This document shows positions 22,147 through 35,200 of a stretch of DNA of 64,000 nucleotides, one piece after another. The position numbers were made by a program, and so were the translations under genes. Origin of the DNA: Trebouxia sp. TZW2008 (Eukaryota; Chlorophyta; Trebouxiophyceae; Trebouxiales; Trebouxiaceae). The stretch is taken from the NCBI GenBank assembly GCA_002118135.1, contig BDIU01000256.1, forward strand, positions 2,773-66,772, given 5' to 3'. Below the pieces are notes generated by a model. It did not search any database, was not told where the DNA came from, and saw nothing but the letters and a program-made list of their open reading frames with translations. Position 1 is the first letter of the stretch, and every line of letters starts with the position of its first letter.

Positions 22147-23674
22147 ATGCCAACGTCGTCTGAGGCTTCTGGCGAGGATGAAGAGTTTGAGGGACCAACA
22201 GACGTGGAAAGGTAACGCTTGGGGGCTAGCGTTGATTGTGTATGGAGTACGTCGTGCGCAACTCTCACACGGCACAGTACACTGCAGGGCTGACCAGTCT
22301 GAGTCGCAGCAGCTGTTGCTGGGATGGAGAAGGCCAAACAAAATGCCCTCACTGCCAGAGGTCCATGCTTCTATACCAGTGCCAAGCCCTCAAGCTCCTT
22401 GGACCAGGAAGTTTGGTGCGTTTGTGGGAGTTGGCTTCATGATCAGCGTTGGCTATATAGACCCTGGTAACTGGGCCACAGACCTGACAGGAGGAGCAAG
22501 CTTTGGCTACACACTGCTGATAGTGGTTCTCCTATCCAACTTCATGGCCATATTTCTCCAGGCGCTCTGCATCAAGCTGGGAGTCATATCAGAGCGAGAT
22601 CTTGCGCAGGCGTGCCGTGACGCATATCCGAAATGGGTCTGCTATATCCTGTGGTTCCTAGCCGAAGTTGCAATCGCAGCAACAGATCTAGCAGAAGTTA
22701 TTGGGTCAGCCACTGCGTTATACCTTCTGTCAAATGGTCACCTTCCCTTGTGGGCAGGCATCATCATCACATCAGTAGACGTGCTGTTCATTCTGGTCTT
22801 TGGTACCAAGAACTTCAGGTCTTTGGAGATGTTCGTGTTTGTGCTGTGCGCCCTGATCTCTGGCTGCTTCGTCTATGAGCTTGCAGCTGTGAAGCCAAAT
22901 TGGGGTGATGTGGGGAAAGGCTTCATTCCAAAGGGCAAAATCATCACTGATTCAGCCATTCTGTACAATGCAATAGGCATCTTGGGTGCTACAGTCATGC
23001 CTCACAATCTGTACCTACATTCCAGCATCATTCAAACTCGCGCATATCCTAGGTCAGTGCCAGGCAAACGCATGGCCATCAAGTATGGGGCGATTGATTC
23101 AACCCTGTCACTATTGCTAGCTTTCTTTGTGAATGCTGCCATCTTGATTTTGGCAGGCGCAGCGTTCCATTACGGCTCAAATCCAAAGCAGGATGTTGCT
23201 AGCCTGACAGAAGCATATAGGTTGCTTTCACCAGCTGTAGGCCAAATTGCTGCTAAGTATCTGTTTGCAATTGCTCTGCTTGCTAGTGGTCAGAACAGTA
23301 CAGTGACAGGCACATTGTCTGGCCAAGTAGTCATGGAAGGGTTTTTGCATATCAGCTTGCCGCCTTGGGTCAGGAGATTGATCACGCGAGGTATAGCAAT
23401 GATTCCAGCAGCTATCGTGGCTGGAGTCAGCGGCAATGAAGGCGCAGGAAAGCTTTTAGTGCTCAGTCAAGTCATTTTGTCTCTTCAGCTTCCATTTGCA
23501 GTGATCCCTCTTGTGCACTTCACTAGCTCAAGAAAGAAGATGGGACGCTTTGTCAACAACTGGACTATCTTTATCATTGCCGCTTTGGTGGCCTTGCTGA
23601 TAGTGGTTTTGAACATGTATTTGATTGTGTCAAGTATCATCAACAATGAGTTTGGTGATGCTGGTGATGTCTAG
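22147..23674 (+). CDS. NRAMP-family divalent metal (Mn/Fe) transporter, bacterial-type
   Basis: Proton-coupled importer of Mn2+/Fe2+ across a membrane. Two exons, 22147-22211 and 22288-23674, separated by a 76-bp GT-AG intron, give 483 aa. The family signatures are DPGNW in TM1 (about 80-84) and MPHNLYLHS in TM6 (Met about 259), the residues that bind metal in the family. About 11 hydrophobic segments follow an acidic, soluble N-terminus. The sequence after DPGN (WATDLTGGASFGYTLL, SERDLAQACRDAYPKW) is closer in character to bacterial MntH-type proteins than to the plant and animal types, which usually read DPGN(L/I)E. Nearly intronless beside genes with up to 21 exons, it may derive from bacterial transfer; this is inference. 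Whether it works at the plasma membrane or an organelle cannot be told. Confidence 0.93.
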
Positions 23675-25479
23675 TCTGTTTGAGTCCTGCAGCGGCATTC
23701 AGTTTTGTCTGGCATGCTAGTCTGTACCCTTACTGCCATAGATTGTTCATTTCAACAAGCCAGGACTGCAGTGACTGCAAGTAAATAGCTTGACTCTCAA
23801 TAACGCTTTTTCTGACGCCTGCAGATTTGCCATGCAAACATCTTGCTGACTTTGTTATGATGATGAATGATTGAGCTCAGCATTGTAAGCATACTTTTTC
23901 TCTCATCAGATGCCTTGTAAGCTCGCCAATGGAGCAGCGCTTTGCAAGGACGCATCCATCGCCTAAAGTATCTCGGCCTTAATGGTGCAGCCATCCGGAT
24001 GCAGTAACGATGCAAATGTTTTCTGAATGCAAATGCTTCGAGATGTTGTGTGTGTCTGCTGATGACGGTCAAAAACACCAAGCCTGTATCAGTGCCTGCA
24101 ATACTGCATCAAGAGACAGGATAGCATTGCTATCAAAGCCGATACGAGCAAAAGACTGCGGTGTCCTTGAGATCTGCATGATGCAAGTGCTGCTCAAGCT
24201 GTCGCAGCGTACTCTCAGCACAATCAAGCCCTCTAGGACTGAAGTTGCTGACAGAGAGACCTTTGCTTGATCTGCTTTGTCGAAAATTTTTAAGCCCAGA
24301 TAGGGCACATGCCTTTTATAGCACACAGCATTGCAGATCTTTCACAGACAGCCATACACAATGCGGCAGCATGACTACAGACCCTAACAAAGGGTCTGAT
24401 ACGCTGGCTAGTGGCACCAAGCAGACTCAGCAATCAGCAGCAGGCAGGTGACAATACCCCTTGCACAAATTGCTGGCACAAGACAGCTGCTTGCAATGGG
24501 CTACACTTTGACATGCTGCTTTACAGCCTGTGCATTCACCTGACTCATATCCCCTGGCGCAATGCTTGCTGTAGACTGCACAGGACACTGAACTGCTCTT
24601 CGACACAAGGGGCACGAGCAGATTAAGTGCACTGTGCTTTTCTTGCTGCCAGCTCTGTGCGCGTTGTGCTTGGTGCCACGTTGTCACTGAGTCAAAGCAG
24701 AAGATTTGATACATGGGATTGACAGTCAGCAATGCACTTATGCATCAGTGTTGACAAGTGCTGTATTATGGCATCTGCCAACTCCACAACTTGCTCATGC
24801 AAGCTCTGTTTGGGTGATGCTCAAGACACCAAGAAACAGCAAAACAACACAGTTTGCTCATGCAAGCTCTGTTGATGTGATGCTTGACACACCATGAAAC
24901 AACAAGAGCTGCTGAGATATATGTGCATACGCGCAATAGCACATTACACAGCAAGATCTGTACAGCTTCATCACAGCACATCCCTGTGAATAAAAAGCTG
25001 TTCTGCTTGTATACATTATTTACCTAGCAAAGAGGCCACATTTCTACTGTATGCTGTTTGCTGCCTTGGATTCATGTGACTTACAATAGGGCACAGGAAC
25101 AGCTGTGTTGGCAGTACAAACAACAAAGTTTCAGACTTCACAATTTCAATTTTTAAGTTGAAATCAATTCAAAACAACTGCAAGGACTCCATGCCTTTAA
25201 GGAAGCACCAACACTGTCTACCCACCGTGTTTATTGTCCATTGTGCACCTCAAACAAGGTGCTGCACACATTCCAAAAAGCTGACAGTAGTCAGTGTTGC
25301 AGCAAAGCTTCCAAGACTTTGCGTGACAGTCCCCGCAACCTGACTCTTTGCCATCATCAAATAGGTCTTGAGCCTGTTTCTCAGTATCTTCCGTTCCCCA
25401 TTAGCATGCACATGGGCAAACGATTTGTCTGTGATTTCAATCATGACCCCTCAAACTGCGTTGTTGCAGCTTGTTGAGA
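23675..25479. other. Intergenic region with a short tandem duplication
   Basis: No supported gene. A direct duplication of about 55 bp lies at 24793-24843 and 24854-24903 (shared GCTCATGCAAGCTCTGTT then GTGATGCT and AAACA), twice reading TTGCTCATGCAAGCTCTG. The rest is unique sequence without a clear coding pattern. Confidence 0.5.
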
Positions 25480-27659
25480 TCATGAGCTAGAGCTATCGGC
25501 TGGGGGGCTGCTGTCTGACCCCCCTGCATCTGGGGACGGGCTGCTGTCTGATCCCCCGGCGTCAGGAGAAGGTGAGGGTGAGTTGCCCGAGTCAGGAGAA
25601 GGTGAAGGAGAGTCACCGCCACCATCTGGTGAGCCTGATGGTCTATTACTACCCCCTGGTGTGTCAGCAGGTGCGTCACTGCTGTCACCAGACGTGCCGA
25701 CTGGGATCAAATCCATGGGAATTGACATAATACCCTCATCAGGGGGAGCAGATGCTGCAGCAGCTGCTGTGGCACTTGCACCTGTGTGGCAACACAAGCT
25801 TGTTAATGACAAGCTTGCTTCAGGGTGTGGCTGTTGTTACCAAGCCAATTGCAAAACCTGCTGAGCATTCAGCGTCTCTAGTGTGCAAAGCGCAAACAGA
25901 AACTTGTGTGAACAGCTCAAGCTTGTTGAGCTGCACAAGGATGTGTGCAACAGTAAACAAAAGCTTGGCATGCATACATAGCATTTTGTCCAGCTAGTAT
26001 GCTGCTGGCATGATGTTGCTTGAGAACATGATGCTAGCCTTTTCCTGTCCAGACCAGCAAGCATTGCAGTTTTACGCAACGCTACACAGCTCAGACGCAG
26101 AGCAGCTCATGGTCGCAAGCCAAGCACCTACAAATGCAAAGACAGAGGTGCAATGCTTTGCAGCTCCAGCTGCAGGTCTTTGTCCTATGCATAAAAACAT
26201 GACAAACAGGAAACGGGCTTGGACTGGACAACCCTATGCTGCTCATCTAGCACACAAACAGAAATGAAATGATGCGCGCTGTACAGAAGCATGCATGCCC
26301 CCCACAGGACACGTGTGTGTGCTAGTTAGCCAAGAGCTACAGCTTTTGAGTTGCAAGTAGTTGCATACCTGCTTGTGCAGCATCAGCTGCAGCTTGCGCA
26401 GCCCTTACTGAGGCAGAGGCTGATGCAGAAGCAGAATTGGCAGCCGCTGTCGCAGCAGCAGCAGCAGCTGAGGCGCCAGCTGCACTTGCAGCCGCTGCAG
26501 CAGCTGTGGCTCCATTGGCAGCAGCGGTGGCAGCTGCAGTTGCGGCTGCTACACTTGCCCCTGCATCATCACCATTGTTTGGTGCTGGCATTTGGCTTGA
26601 CAACAGACCTTGGATTCACTGAGAGTTGCCTTTTGTTGCCTGCCTTTGGCAGCTCTGTACCTGTCTGTCGGCCAGGATGCACTGCATGGCGCAAGTCAAA
26701 AAGCGCATCTTGTGTCGGCTGTCAGTAGCGTACGTACTTGCTGCACACACATGTGCATGTTGGCGTTTGGCATGGCAGCTGCTGTTCAGCTGTCAGCTAA
26801 CTTTGCACAGAGCAAGCTCATATCACTACACTCTCTGTCTAAGCAGCTGAACAAGCCTTGCAGGTTTTACAAATACAGCTGCAGGCCTGCAGGGCCTATG
26901 CGCATCAATGTTGGGGATATGCATTGCAATAGAGAGATGCCGCGTAGGGTAGCAGCAGCAGCAGCGGCAGCATTGCCAGCGACAGCAGCAGTAGCTGATG
27001 CAACACGGCAGTAGCCAGCCGCAGCAGCTGCAGTGGCAGCCTTCGAAGCACTCTGGCTTGCTGACACAGCGCGGTTCGCTGCATTGATGCGATTTTGCCG
27101 ACCCTCTGCACGTATGAACGAACAAAGAACGTTAGCTGAACGTGCTGACAGTGTGCTACAAAATGCAAGGATCGAGTTTGTGGCGACCTCACGCAAGCTG
27201 GGGAGCAAGTGCTTCCACTCACTTGCAGTGGCGCAAGCCGTTGCCGCGGTTGCTGCTGCGGTGGCAGCGGAAGCTGCAGCGGCGGGTGGACTGGAGGACT
27301 GAAGGATCTTTCTGTTGGCAGCGTCCGACGCATAGAGGTCGTCACATAGAGCCCCTGTAACATCATGCAAGGTGGAAACATCACTCAGGCTGAGCACTGC
27401 AGCGTGTTACAATGAGGCCTGCCGCTGCGCGGCTGTAAACTTTGGGCGACCGCCAAATTAATCGCACAAGCTCGCTTGCAAGCAAGGACAAGGACTGTGC
27501 ACACTGATGCACAGAATCGTGACACGACAACCCCGCTGCATGCAGCACTTGTGACAGGAACACTGACAGGAACAGGCACATGCTTGGCAATTCACGCGCA
27601 CGACCGTTACCTGACGCAAGCAAAGTGACCACCAGCAGGCTTATGACACGGATATGCAT
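25480..27659 (-). CDS. Secreted Ala-rich / Ser-Pro-rich protein (cell-wall-like)
   Basis: I do not recognise a specific family. Exon 1 (27611-27659) encodes a signal peptide, MHIRVISLLVVTLLASG. Exon 2 (27223-27354) and the exon starting at 27060 continue in phase with an extremely Ala/Thr/Ser-rich chain. An exon at about 26369-26573 is again Ala-rich, and the last exon (25480-25781, stop 25480-25482) ends in repeated SPSPSPD and AGGSDSSP units. The junction between the third and fourth exons (26600-26960) is unresolved, and a further small exon is possible. Ser-Pro repeats behind a signal peptide resemble algal hydroxyproline-rich or arabinogalactan-type wall glycoproteins. No GPI signal or membrane anchor is seen at the C-terminus. 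An unrelated low-complexity secreted protein is the alternative. Confidence 0.6.
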
Positions 27660-28340
27660 GGTCGCCTTAATATTGGCGCGCTGGCAGCTCTGTGATTTCG
27701 GCAGCGCTGTGCAGCGCCCTTTCTACAGTGAATGTCACTGCTCTAGACGGCTTGCTGAGTAGCTGTAGTAGGTCCTGCAACGTGACGAATCTTGGATGGT
27801 ACAATGCGACAACTACCAGTGATTGCAAGTAGAGGTCAAGAGCCTGATGATGTAATCTTGTCTGCAGTCTCCATCGTTGTCCAAAATCACAGGACGTGGC
27901 AGTGACCCTGGGCAAGACATCCATGCCATGCACTTGCATCAACACAAATGTCCCGCCCTGATGCAGAGCTGTCCATCCCATGGCTGCTTCCTATGAAGCT
28001 ATGTGCACGCACTCGCCCGTATAGTTCTGTGCACATGTCTGCCCATGCGGGATGCATACATGCAGTTGCTTGCTTTGCACAAGAGCAATCTTGAGCTTGC
28101 CACATTTTGCAAGGCTTCCTAGCGTTAAGTCTTGTCTGCATCGGCAGGCCCAGCATACACATGGCACAGAGGGCACAACACAAAACACATCAAATGTATT
28201 TAAAAGTAAAAAGAAGCCAGCTCTGCTTTCAGCAGACATAAGCTTATACACTCTCATGGAATTGTTGCACCTTTGCAGTTCATACACAATCTGGACGTCT
28301 GCTACTTGTGTGGACACAACTGCCCCTTCTCCTCTGCCTT
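27660..28340. other. Intergenic region
   Basis: Upstream region of the minus-strand secreted-protein gene. A 104-codon minus-strand open frame (27667-27981) has no recognisable features and may be 5' UTR. Nothing else is supported. Confidence 0.4.
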
Positions 28341-28344
28341 GCAT

Positions 28345-29235
28345 GTCACCCTGGGCCAGAGTGTCTTGAGCCTGCTGACAGCTGCTTGGCAAAATTGCCT
28401 CTGGCATATAGCGCTTGCTGTTGCGCCTGCAATACCATTGGTGGCAGCAGAAAGCCCCTGTTTTCTATCTTGCGTGCAGCCTGAGCTCATCGGCAACTGC
28501 TTGCTGCCCAGTGCAGATGGGACGCAGACTGTGTCAGCCCACAGTGGCTTCTGAGCAGTGGCTTCGGAGCTGACAGCTGCACATCTATTGTTTGCGGCAT
28601 GCTTTGATTCCCTTGCTGCTGATGATGGCTCTGCCAGCTGCTCTTGGGACCTGAGTTGGAAGCTACAGCACCCATCGATGCAGCATGCTTTCTGTTCCTT
28701 GCTGCTTGGCAAAGACCCCATGGAGGCGCTGTTGCTAAGATGGAGGCGGTGTGACATGCAGTTGTTGCCGTACACTCAACGTGGACATGCTATCACTTCC
28801 TTGCTCTTTGGCAAGGATCCCATCCAGATGCTGTTCCCGAGGCACAGATGCTCTGATCTCAGGTCAGGTCTGCAATGCACCTTTTTGCCCTGCATATTGG
28901 TTACGCCTAGCATCTGACGACCACTCCCTTGAAAGGCTTTTGTTGACACAAAGGCGCCCTGAGTTGAGATCCAAGCTGCAGCTAGACCTTGCCCAGCGTG
29001 CTAGCAAACTCCTTGATGCTTAGCAAAACAGCAGCTATGTGAGTCCTTCCTTTGAGCATGCTCATCTGATGGCAAACGCTTGCCCAGCATGTTGGCAACT
29101 GCTCGCTGCTTGACAAAGTCTCCTGGGGGCGCTGTTGCTGGGGCAATTTGAGCTAGCTTGAAGCTGCCATTAGACTTTGCCAAGCATGTTGGCAACTGCT
29201 TTGCGCTAGACACAAGGTGCCGTCCAACGCTGCTG
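28345..29235 (-). repeat. Array of decayed copies of the last Kir exon edge
   Basis: The 3' edge of the terminal Kir exon (29278-29335, with CATGCTTGGCAAGG on the minus strand) is repeated downstream about seven to nine times. The clearest copies are at 29160-29220, 29040-29140 and 28973-29032. Weaker ones lie near 28800-28830, 28690-28740, 28590-28635 and 28480-28520. The 28973-29032 copy even keeps the following GTCTAGCTGCAGC. Confidence 0.75.
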
Positions 29236-29277
29236 CTGCCAAACCCGAGCTGTTACCGCTCAGCATCAAGGCTGCAG

Positions 29278-32200
29278 CTAGACCTTGCCAAGCATGTTGG
29301 CCACTCCTTGATGCTTAGCGAAGAAGGGCAGCCAGGTGCGCTCCTTCTTGTGGGCGTGCTCATCTGATGGCAAAGCCCGGGAAGCACGGAAGGAGCCTGG
29401 GCGCCAGCTGTGTGGGAGGGAATGCACGGTCTGCTCTGCAGAGTATGGTATGGTCGTGGCGCTCTGACTTGACGCTGCATGCCAAAAACAAGTTGCTCAG
29501 CAAGGCAAAAAATTGAAAATTGAGCATCACTAAGCGACAAACTTAGTAGAATCAACATCAAAACAATCATCAAAGCGATCAATGTACAAAACCCTTCTTT
29601 GTTGTTGAAGCAAAAGCTGGGACACAAGCAGAGCATTTGTGACCTGTTGAATATCAGGCAACCCTACCAATTGAGATACAATGCGCCCTGACAAAGACCA
29701 TGTCTGCATGCAATGCATGGCCGTAGAGCCTGACTTCAGACCCTGAATGAGTTGTACCTGAAGTGCGCCACAGCCCCATCAGGTTATCCAGATGGCTAGA
29801 ATGGTTTCTGCTCAGCGGCTCCACAGGCACAGTGACATGAAAGCCTGTCCAGTCCACTCGGGGCTTTCTGTCTGTGGGTGTCGGCGCAGACACAATCGGC
29901 TGGAAGACGTGGTTAGGCTGAATGTTCTGGTGTGTGTGAAAGAAGCCCATGCGGATGTCCTTCTTCTGGTCATTGCCAGCATACTTGTAGCCCTCCAGCT
30001 GCAGATGAATGCCAGTCAATCAAATGTTTTGTCAGTATACATACAGAGCAGGCAAAGTTGAGTCAGCAGTTTCAAGGGTCTTATCAAGAGCAAGCCATGT
30101 GACTAGCAAAGGTGGGGCTGGCTTTCATGTTGTGCCAGATGTGACACAGGCCAATGTTACACGTGTGCCACATCAATCATGTACGCATGGCCTCAAGCAC
30201 CAATGAGTCGTATAGTACAGCAAAACATGCACCACAAAAGAGCCCGACACTCAGTCAGTGAACCTGAGGCACAATAAACGGGTTGATTCAGCAGCAGCAT
30301 TGATCGTTGACACATTGGGCAGCTTCTGTGATGTGGCTTCAAGTTCACGTTGACCTAATCTTTCATTCCCATTTAAAATTTCTTACAGGCAATGTGTCAC
30401 GTGCCGCCAAGTTCCAAGACAAATACTACACAGTCTGTACAGCACGCCATGTGACTAAAGCATGCATCACGCAGGATGCAAAAGCGTTGAACAATAACCA
30501 TCACAACTTTCATTCAGGCCTTGAAAGCTTCCTGCATGAGGCTATGCTGCATGGTGTAGCCTTTGGGATCAAGAGTCTTACCATCACAACAATGGTAGTG
30601 TCTGCATCTTTCAGAGCATCCTCTGGCTCTGACTTCCAATTACATAGCGGTGAGTCATCATCAATCACATGGGTGATAGTCATGGGCAGCCACAGCAGCA
30701 GCCGATCTTCTCCTGTACGGAAGCCCACATCAAGCGTCTGAGCTCGGTAGTCCTACACACATCAACAGCACAGTCACGATGACATATAAAACTGTTGCAG
30801 ACAAGTTGGTGGTCGATGATACAACACACGGCAATAGTAAGGCCAGCCTGACAAGTATCATTGCTACGGACAAGACCTGTCAGATACTGCAAGCAATTGT
30901 GTCTTTGGAGCGCCATCAACTGTCAAAACCATGTCAAACAACGTTTTTAAGATAGGCAATGACTAGCCTCGAAAACACACCAAGCTAATCACACAGAAGG
31001 TGCAAACATGCTGCAGGCACTATATGAGTAGCTGGCATGCAATACTGTTGGGTTTGCAACAGCACTTGCAGGGCAAATGATGCGCAGGCAGCCTTGCAAA
31101 ATCCCTAATTGTAGCAAAGGCCATTTTGCTTTGTGGTGCAGGGCGCTGTGGTACAAGGCATGATGGTGCAGGACACTGAGGTACGGACTTCTGGAAAACA
31201 CCTGACATTATGACTCATCGGGTTCTGAGTTTGATCATAGAAAGCAAAAAACACCTGAAAACCGTGGTCCCTACAACCTAAGCAACTTCCTGAACAAAAT
31301 AAGTCAATTTTTGTACCTAGGGGTTTTCCAACCCTAGCGCCCAAAGCCCAATGACTGGAACGTCAGGCCTGTAGTACAGGACACAATGCCACAGGGCATT
31401 AGGGCCCAGAGCATACAAAACTGACCTGTGGCACTCCAGAAGCGTCCCGATCCAGCCAACGATAGATCTGCACACGCACTGTGATGCCCACATGCTGATT
31501 GGGGTAGGTATCCCTGCAGGGCATTCACACCTGATGAATTCTATGCCAAGTCATGTCACTTCCATTCATTCTAGACGTATGCTAGACAAGCTCAACAGGC
31601 TCAGCAGGCCCAGCTAGGTACATGCTGAAGCAATCAACTGTCTCCGACCAGTTTGGTCCTGTGCTATTCTAAACCTCTTTGCTAAGTGACCACCCAAAAT
31701 AGCTGCAGTGCAAGCATGAACAGCAGGATGTTGTTCCACTGCAATGCTGACAAGCCTGTGATGGCACCTGTTTGGCAAAAAGCTGTGTGACAAAGAACTT
31801 CACGTGAAATTGCCCTTCTGCCAGCTTGCAGCAAGGCAGCAAGTTGCCTGATCTGCTGTGAAGATTGCGCCAATGCTGGGTAAAAGACAAGATGACAGGA
31901 GGGACATGAGGCAACGGAGCAAGCAAGGTCCATCACATGAGATGAAACGGGCAGGGGAGGGCAAGACTCAGCAGTGCAGGATGGGGCAGGGGGATTCAGG
32001 GCAGGGAAACTTAGGGAAGAGGAAGTCAGGGGAAGGAAATCAGGACAGGACAGATCAGGGCAGGGCAGGGCAGATCAAGGTGGGGCAGGGCAAAATTTAG
32101 GAAGGCAGGGGAGACTGAACGTACCCGACTCTGAACTGCAGCCTGGGATGCTCTTTGCCTGAGCCGTGATTGAGCACCAAGCTGCTGCTGATGACAAAGG

Positions 32201-35200
32201 TGTTCTCGTTCAGCAAGGGGTATGGGATGCTGTCAGGGCTGGCGTGCAGGGTTTGATAGCATGCCTGGCTCTGATTCAAGCCCTCAAAGCCAATCAATGG
32301 CGTCACCTCATGAAACCTGCATACAGCAGAAGCCGAATGTCAGTGTTGAAAGACACCAGCATTCTTGAATGTTAACCTGGCGCCGAACTGGAGTGTATGA
32401 GCAGCTTGCTTAGACTTGATGACTTCCAACCCCTTTGGTACTGCAGTGATAGCAAGTCCAATAACAGCTGCACAATTTGGCTGAAATAAGGACAGACGCA
32501 TGCAAGACAGCATCTGCAACACATGACATCAACTGATGAACTTGACCCGTAGAAGTCAATTGCGCCCGTCACAAGACATTCAGGCAGTCCAACATTCTGC
32601 AATGCATGACGCAGAGAGAGACTTGCCCTAAAGAGTCAATGGTGTGTTGCCAGAAGTAGCAAGACCCAGGATTTCCAGCAGCAGCTGTTAAACTCGCTGA
32701 AACAAGAGCCCAGTGATGACACACAGTGTGTACAGTGCACAAAAGAAACAAAGGAACTTACCCTGAGAAGTCAATGGTGTACTGTGTCTTGCCAGGAGCA
32801 GGGTGACCCAACATGTCCTTGAAACAGTGTCCCCACCGCAGCTCATTCGGCAGGTAAGACTGTCGGGCCATGAAGTCATTGCCAAACTCTGTTGTGCCCT
32901 CAAAGGTGATGATGATCTCTGCATTCACCTGCGTCAACACAAGTAAAACTCAGACAAGCTGGCCTGGCAAGACAAGCCTCGCATAGCTGGTGCCTGTGCT
33001 ACAGTGTTTGAAAAAGACTTTCACAAATCTGGATTTGCAATGTATTGATGTCAGGGTAACCTGGTCATGTGTGTCTTGGAGAAATCAGCTGAGATGAGGT
33101 GATCATAAGCCAAACCTTTGATGCAATGAAGGATTCTGCAGCATGAGCCAGAACAAGCTAATAGATGAAACAGGGCAATGTGCAAAGGTGCAATATTGTC
33201 TGACTTACCCTGAATCATGGAAAGCCATCATTGTCTTGATGTGGCAAGAGCAGCTGCACAGCAGAAAGCAACATGGTGCACTACATCTGCTGAGACAACA
33301 CAAAGTTCACAGTTGAAGGCAGGCAAGACTGTCATAGACCAATTCTAGCTAGACAAACCATGTATACACCGAGTGCAGGAATGTCTGCATCAGCCAGTCA
33401 TCACGTACCGCCATCAGGGATTCATGTGAGTGGCTGCACAGGGGGCTACGCTCATCAATCATGTGTTCCTCCACTAGCGGCAGCAGCAGCATGCCGTCAA
33501 TGTAGCCAATGTCCAAGTCCTCAATCTTGGCAGGAATGCGGTCCCCCTCAGCTGTGTAGCGGGGCTTGCCCCAAGTGTACAGATAAGCTTTGACCCTGGG
33601 CGCTATCACCTGTATATGACAGCAGCAGCATGCGGTCAATGTGCCCAATGTCTGAGTCCTCAATCATGGCGAGAATGCAAACATTCTCAGCTGTGGGCAG
33701 TCCCTTTGTGCACATGAAACTTTTTGCTCTAGGAGCTGTCATGTACGTCATAGCGGGTATGTATACAACATGCATTTGAAGCCTGAAAAAGAGGCCATGC
33801 ATGTGTATGCACATGCAGCATTGCGACAAAGAGCTAGATAAAGTCGCACTCAGCACAGAACTGATTCTGCAGAAAGCCTACAAAATACATGACCATGATA
33901 CATGAATGGTATTATTGCTTACTGACCTGTGTTTGCCGGATGTCCGCAATCCTGAACATGAATTTGAGAAGGCCGTCTCGCCGGGCAATGACAGCAGAGT
34001 CGGAGATGGCTATGGTGCGGCCTCGCTGCTGAGGGTATGAAACCCTAGAGAAGATGATACCCACGGTCACAGCATTCAGGATCATGCCCATAATCTGATG
34101 GACAATGAGCAGCCAAGCGCCTTGCCAGCATTCATTGGGGTATGTGTTGCCATAGCCTGCATGGCAAAACAGGATGTGAGCCGCACGCACCTGATACTTG
34201 TGCAAAACCTGCAAATGATGATGGTAGACACTAACACATCCTGCATTTTGCATTGCGCTTGAGCAAGAAGGCAGGCAACTAATTGATCAACCAGAAATTC
34301 AGGGCCATCAGAAATGTCAGCAACTTCAGGAGCCATCAAACTTATGAGACACATACGCCTCCGTAGCATGACAGGAGGGGCCGCAACAAGATCACAGGAG
34401 GCTCTATAATACTGCAACTGAACTTGGAAACAGGAAGGCCAGGACTGACATGGCTGACAGCAGGTCAGAACAGCTGGATGACTGCAAAGAATTGCTCATG
34501 TAGTTGCATGATGCAGCATTACATCTGATGAGCACTCTCACCTATAGTCTGCACAGTTATGACAGAGAAGATGTAACCTGCCACAAAGCCATACTCATTT
34601 GACCCGTTCTGTACACAGTTGTTGTCCTCCCTGCATGTAAATCAGAGGGCTGACTGTCAACACAGCACATGCATCCTGTTCTTGTCTTGCAACACTGAGC
34701 AGGGTGCTTGCTGAACGCACTGCATCTGCTCAAAGAATGATTGTCTGTGAAGCAAGCGAAGCTGAATGCAAGCGGCTGACACCAAACGAAACCAAATGCT
34801 AGTACTGCGGGAGAGTTTGATTGCAGGCAAACTGTCGCAACAACTACTCCAGGCTACATGCGAGGCACTGTGACAACACAGACTGTCATACATTGAACAG
34901 GCAGGTGACGATCTGCACTTCAGGATTGATTGACAGTCAAGATGCTTGTGTAGTCAGGCAGAGGGGACTTACGCAAGCTCTGCCCACCACAGCACCCCAA
35001 AGAGGAAAAAGGTAGCTGTATAGACTAGGCAGATGAAAGCTACCACTATTGCAAAGTGGGTGTTGAGCGAGCTGTGAAAGAAGTCTGCATACCATAACCC
35101 TCATGTTACTCAGCAGCAGTCTGGTTATGGTCTCAAAGTGAAAGTATGATGATGAGCAGACCCCACCGGATGCAAAATTGCACAGCAGCATACCTTTGCT

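Noticed and set aside
27667..27981. 104-codon minus-strand frame upstream of the secreted-protein gene
   Set aside because: No signal peptide, domain or in-phase splice to the gene; likely 5' UTR.
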